From Casuarina equisetifolia (lineage: Eukaryota > Streptophyta > Magnoliopsida > Fagales > Casuarinaceae): 64,000 nucleotides of DNA. The translations under genes were made by a program, and so were the position numbers. The notes beneath the pieces are model-generated. The model searched no databases. It saw only the letters and a program-made list of their open reading frames with translations, and was not told the DNA's origin. The stretch covers positions 8,748,001-8,812,000 of the forward strand of contig CM052354.1 in NCBI GenBank assembly GCA_028551475.1, read 5' to 3'. Position 1 is the stretch's first letter; each line of letters starts with the position of its first letter. Shown here in pieces: positions 59,330 to 64,000 of this stretch.

Positions 59330-60880
59330 TAAAGTCAATGTCGCATTCTACCAATTCCTTTGACATCACCCATCGAAAAGTCTTGAAACACACACAAATC
59401 AGTATAGCAAACCACTGAACAGTTATTCTCAGTAGTGAATTTAGCTACGGACAACAAATAATATTTAAAATCACGAGAATAAAGAACAATATGTAATTTT
59501 AAACTATCAGCTAGGGTTATGGAACCAATGTGGGTGACTTGGGTTAGTTCCCCATTTGGTAGTTTAATATATCTAAACTTAGACATGCATTTAACATAAA
59601 ATTCTAAGTAATTAAAATCAACAATAACATGATCACTAGCCTACTATCTATAATCCAAATGTAAGGAAAAGATTCTGGAATACCTACTCCATTAGCGTGA
59701 GAGGTCCTACCATAGTTTCCTTGATCAGATGAATAATGCGCTCATATTACTCTAGTGTAAAAGTGCAGTAACTAGGCCCAATAGTGGCCATATTGACAGT
59801 ATAATTACTAGTAAAGTTCTTGTGACCTGGAGGATAGCCATTAAACTTGTAAAAGCTTTCTCTTTATGTCCAAAAAGTTGACAATGTGGACATTGAGGCC
59901 CCTTAAAACGATAACAACTCTCCTTGTAGTGACCTTTGCATTCACAATGCTCACATTTGAGCTTGCCAAAAACCCTAAAAGATACGTCATTTTGCCCTGC
60001 TTTGAACGAAAATGATGTGTCATTTTTATTGTATATAGGTGTTGTCCTAGTTGACCACTTAGGCCCAGGTGCTATAACAAATGACTCAAATACAAACTAG
60101 TTTGTTGCGTCAATCCCATAGGTCACCGTAAGAGCTTGAGAATCATCAGTCGTCTTCTTTAGTCCTCTATATTGGTATTCGACATTATTGGCAATGGAGT
60201 AAGCTTGTAAAATGTCAGAAAGTGATCTCATGAGCAAAATCTAATCTTTAAGATGAGAAAAATGATTATCTAGTCCTTTCAAGAATTGATAAAACTTTAT
60301 TTGTTGTTGATGAAGTTTCCAATCATCAGTTTTGAACATTTTCGATGAATCTAGAGCCATTAATGTTGCATACTCTTCCTATAATGCTTTTAATCGATGA
60401 AAATAAAAAACAATCAATCTACCCAATTGCTTTGTGGTAGATCCAAGTTGGATTGACCTTTTGTAACGAATACAGAACTCCTTCCAGAGATCAACATCAC
60501 TAAATGTGTAGATTAGGCCCTTATGGAGTTACCCAGATCCTGAGTTAAGGATCTAGAAAAGACAAATCACATCATAACGCTCCTAGATAGGCAAATAGGG
60601 TGAATTTTCGATCATAGCAAGGTATTTTCTATCCACGAATATCAACTTATTTTTGGAGAGAAAGGCAAGTTTCATAGCACGACTCCAAACAACATAATTA
60701 CTAGAGGTGTTGAGTTTGAAACCAACCAAAGTAACTCCACTGGCGTCACCAAGCAATAGATATAGGGGATCATTCGAGTTTGTGATGATTGAAATTAAGG
60801 AAACATAACCCTTACGATGATCCGATTTATAACCCAATTGATCCCTCTTCTCTTAGTGAGTTTTTCAAGCATAAGAAGCA
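59330..60880 (-). pseudogene. minus-strand copia gag-protease (broken)
   Basis: Gag begins near 60837 with FKLNTSSNYVVWSRAMKLAF and KNKLIFVDRKY. A zinc knuckle CEHCECKGHYKESC reads at about 59915-59960 in a different frame. The protease centre near 59640 reads IIDSRLV, with a missing base that destroys the expected D-S-G-A-S-D-H. YIKLPNGELTQVTHIGSITL, next to it, is the typical post-protease segment. Confidence 0.87.
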
Positions 60881-61525
60881 ACATGGAGTAACAGGTGACT
60901 CGGTAGCCATAAGGTGGTGGCGCTATTTATAGTGGAGAATATGGCAAATAGAATCAAGCACACCAGATGTTTAATGAAAGAACTGTGAGAAGTAAAAATT
61001 TTCCAAACTACTTGTACTATGAAATATCCAAGAAAAAAAACAACTGTTTGATACAGTATCCAAACTATAACAGCAAACCAAAATAGTTACAAAGTGCAAA
61101 AGCAATAAGGAAACAAGGAAATACCAAATATCGTGTGGCTGGTTGGTGTAATCAACTGAGTCAAAACTGTCTGATCTATGCAGTGCCGAAGAGATAGAAA
61201 ACCCACAAAACAAAAACTAGGCTGCAAAGTGCACCTTTTCTTTATTTTGGAGATAGAAAACCAAGTGCACCTTTTCAAAAAATACCGCACATTTTTCTTG
61301 AATTTGGAGAGAGAAACAACATGAAGAGAGATAAAACCCACCACACATAGCCGAGTCTTTCACGCACCCAACCTTTCTCTTTAGTTCGAAGAGAGAAAGC
61401 CGTATAATCAATGACAAAAAGGCTTATGTCGGTAGAATCACAACAAGAAATCCAAAATTGTCTGCTCAGCAACGTGAATAGAAACTAATCAAAGAATCCA
61501 ACAAAATTGTTGGCTCTCAATACCA

Positions 61526-61798
61526 TGAAGAATTTGATAAATTTTTGCACGTTTAGAAGAAAAGCTTGTTTATTGATAAAGCAAAACCAAAACTAGTTAC
61601 AAAAAAAGACAAAGCCTTAGAGAAAAGAACTCTTGGTATGTAGCTGTATTAACCAACAATCTAACCTAAGAAGCTATATATAAACATGAGTAAGGCTTAT
61701 AAAAGAAATCCTAGTATCTTACAATATAGGAAAATATATTAAGCCTTATTCTAGGACCTAATATGGTAATATAGAGAGAAAACCATCAATCTTCAACA
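61526..61798 (-). repeat. 5' LTR of minus-strand copia
   Basis: 273 bp. It is next to the tRNA-Met-type primer site (61512-61525 on the minus strand). Confidence 0.93.
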
Positions 61799-61803
61799 AT
61801 TTC

Positions 61804-64000
61804 CAATTTCCATGACCTAAACGTAGAAGAAGAGAAAAACAAAGTAGGGAGAGAAAACCTACTAGTAAAATATGATTTTTAACATCATATTGCATGAACA
61901 AAGACGATTTTTTAGTATGAAATGATGTCATTATGCATATGCAAGCATGATACGAGGCATTTCGACGAGGAAGAAGAGTTCGAACCCATTTTGAAAACAA
62001 GAAAGTCGAATATAAAAATTAGGCATTTACCAATAGATAAGTAATGTTTTAATAATAAACTTCGTGTGTTTATTGAATTTGTATTTTTGTTATAAACAAA
62101 GATAGAACAGGCCTTGTTTTTGGATCGCAACTTTGTAAAGAATTTGCAATTGAATTGCGATTGTTCATAGATACAATCAATTTCTCTATTATCTTTCAAT
62201 TACTTTTAATTTGAAATTTACATCATATCAAAGCAAGTCAATGACAAGAGGAAGATGATACATAAAATTTTTTGTTTAAGATCTTCTCCCACTAGTTTTT
62301 TTTAGTATTTTATGATAAAAAAATAATATTAGTTTATCCTAATACATGCCCATGATGTGTTGCATGGACATAGGCAGTCGTTTAGCGCTCATGAAATTAT
62401 GCTGTTATGCGAGTACGATGTCATGTTGTTTCGTGAGACGTGGAAGAAGAATTCGAACTTGTATTATTTTTAAATTGATAAATCCAAGCTAGAATGGTTG
62501 GATGAGAACAACACAAATGGATGAAGCTTCATTTATTATTTTTAAAGGTAGATATTGTTTCACATCATAAACAAGAGGATGGGCTCTTAGCTTTATTAAG
62601 TATTGAGGATTTTTTTCACTTAATGTCTTAAATTTTTGTGATAGATCCTTACATTTGAATATAGTATAAAAATAAGGGATGACTTTCACTTTGTAATCTA
62701 CATATCTTAAAGTTAGGCCTCCTTTCACGTATAATGTTTATATCAGTATACATGTGAAAAGAGTATTAAAAGTGTGTATTGTTTTATATTAGAAGTGAGA
62801 GGATGAACCATTAACCTTACAAGTTTTGAGAATTTTTTACCCAATATCTTAAAGTTATGGAATAGACTTTCATACTCTAATAATTATACCAAGTAAACTA
62901 ATGTTACAAGAAAGGAACATAGTGGTGTGTGTCAAAAAGAATAAGAACCCTAATGTCTGTATGTGTAGAGACGATGGCGGTCTTTTTCATTGACTAGTCC
63001 ACCACGTCATTGTTGGGGCCATACAGAAAAGGAAATCAGGATACAGATGAGAGAAATCTCAGTGCAGGCTGCCTCTTATACAGTGGCAGACGTGGCCTTC
63101 TTATGTCCGAACATAAATACGTATAAAAATTACCTTATTACCTAAGTCGTGATTAAATAATTTTTAAAATGAAACATATACCTTCTTCTAGAAACCAATT
63201 TTAGAAGAAAACAAACATTTTAACACCTCATACTTTTTTAGGTTTCAGTCACTTACATGCCACGCAAATCCTGCAAACAGACAGCGGTTCTTCTCAAAGT
63301 ATATTGCACGGCCACAAAATGTCTAGCACACTAACGAAGCACTTGTCTTGCTTTGAGAGAGGGGTGACTTTCTCCACAATCCAAAGGAACGATAGTGGTT
63401 GTATTGAGCATTTATAGACATTCAACACTTTGACCTACACCTCCGTAATTAGGACAAGATTCGAAGGGTGTACATTAACTATGTATTTAGATGCTAAAAA
63501 AAGAAGAAGGAAAACTGGAACTGAAAATATACACGCAAAAAACCAACAGTGGTTGGTTGGTTTGGGGTTGATGATATAGTATTAGTAGTTTAAATACCTT
63601 GAACACATATTTGCTATCGTTAGATTAATTTTGTTTTTGTTAGTTTCAAATGAGGTTATATATTTTTGCTGTAATTATTTTTAGTAATATGCTCCTCTAA
63701 TATAAAATTTAACTATTTTTCTAAAGAGTGTCTCTAAAGTTATAATTTTTATTCTCACATAAAAGCTTCTAAAAAACTAAAGAAAAAACTTAAGACGGGA
63801 TGGCTAAACAATTCTTAGAAGTCTTGAAGAGTGTTTGCCACATTTTCTAGATAATTCGGGAAATAATTGAAACGACTCTATTGGTCTTCAAATAACTAAA
63901 TCGCTTCTAGTGATCGATTGTAGAGATAATTTAATTTTGGAGATGATTTAGTCATCCACAAGGCGATCGGTTACCTTGAAAGCCATGGTGAGAGTTAGTC
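61804..64000. other. Intergenic stretch with short direct repeats, no gene seen
   Basis: 61915-61990 resembles 62388-62460 (cgaggaagaagagttcgaac and cgtggaagaagaattcgaac), each with a tRNA B-box-like rgttcgaac string. 62546-62680 resembles 62775-62905 (aagaggatgggct and gagaggatgaacc, then aatgtcttaaa and aatatcttaaa). Nothing coding recognised through 64000. Confidence 0.45.

Larger units (their letters stand above)
56059..61798 (-). mobile_element. Ty1/copia retrotransposon, full length, old
   Basis: A 5740-bp element on the minus strand with LTRs at 56059-56332 and 61526-61798 (TG...CA), near-matching target duplications ATTTT (56054-56058) and ATTTC (61799-61803), and a primer binding site tggtattgagagcc beside the right LTR. 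Minus-strand order is gag, protease, integrase, RT, RNase H. The LTRs differ at roughly 28 of 274 positions by hand count, making it the oldest of the measurable elements here. Many stops and frame changes. Confidence 0.95.

Noticed and set aside
61087-61472. Phe/Ser/Cys-rich minus-strand frames between copia gag and its LTR
   Set aside because: They lie in the untranslated leader of the minus-strand copia and overlap in several frames, as expected by chance.

Overview
The window is plant nuclear DNA, most likely from a eudicot. It is AT-rich, its one spliced gene has clean GT-AG introns, and most identifiable sequence is LTR retrotransposon. All intact host coding potential I can defend lies in 41.0-49.1 kb, on the minus strand. 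A 707-residue single-exon pentatricopeptide-repeat (PPR) protein like Arabidopsis At4g17616 sits there beside a complete eight-coding-exon calcineurin B-like calcium sensor (CBL1/CBL9 type, 213 aa). In Arabidopsis CBL1 is At4g17615, so this neighbour pair looks like retained microsynteny.

Left part (1-10.9 kb): a direct duplicate of the PPR gene and its 3' flank (the other copy is 36.2-43.3 kb). Here the PPR copy is dead, with stops and a frameshift, and is split by a 5.4-kb Ty1/copia element. Each copy serves as the pre-insertion allele of the other. Comparing them dates a 679-bp solo LTR and the copia element (left copy only), and a 1276-bp solo LTR and a probable 556-bp solo LTR (right copy only), as younger than the duplication.

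10.9-19.8 kb is a graveyard: a tRNA-like SINE head, a minus-strand copia 5' end, a copia RNase H relic, duplicated non-coding segments and a fragment related to a membrane-protein gene. 19.8-25.6 kb is a nearly complete Ty3/gypsy chromovirus. It has identical-length 424-bp LTRs and a perfect CCACG target duplication, and it interrupts the last exon of a host gene for a small multi-pass membrane protein. 26.4-32.7 kb is an AT-rich LTR-like element (same family as the solo LTR at 37.8 kb) with a second, 3'-deleted copia element nested inside it.

32.7-35.8 kb and 49.1-56.0 kb are AT-rich intergenic DNA with decayed dispersed repeats. 56.06-61.80 kb is a third, older copia element on the minus strand (LTRs differ by about 10 percent by hand count). 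The last 2.2 kb holds only short repeats.

I see no candidate for a new molecular system. The value of the window is evolutionary: a duplicated gene whose two copies fix the order of events, a host gene cut by a dated transposon, and nested elements decaying mainly by C-to-T/G-to-A changes.
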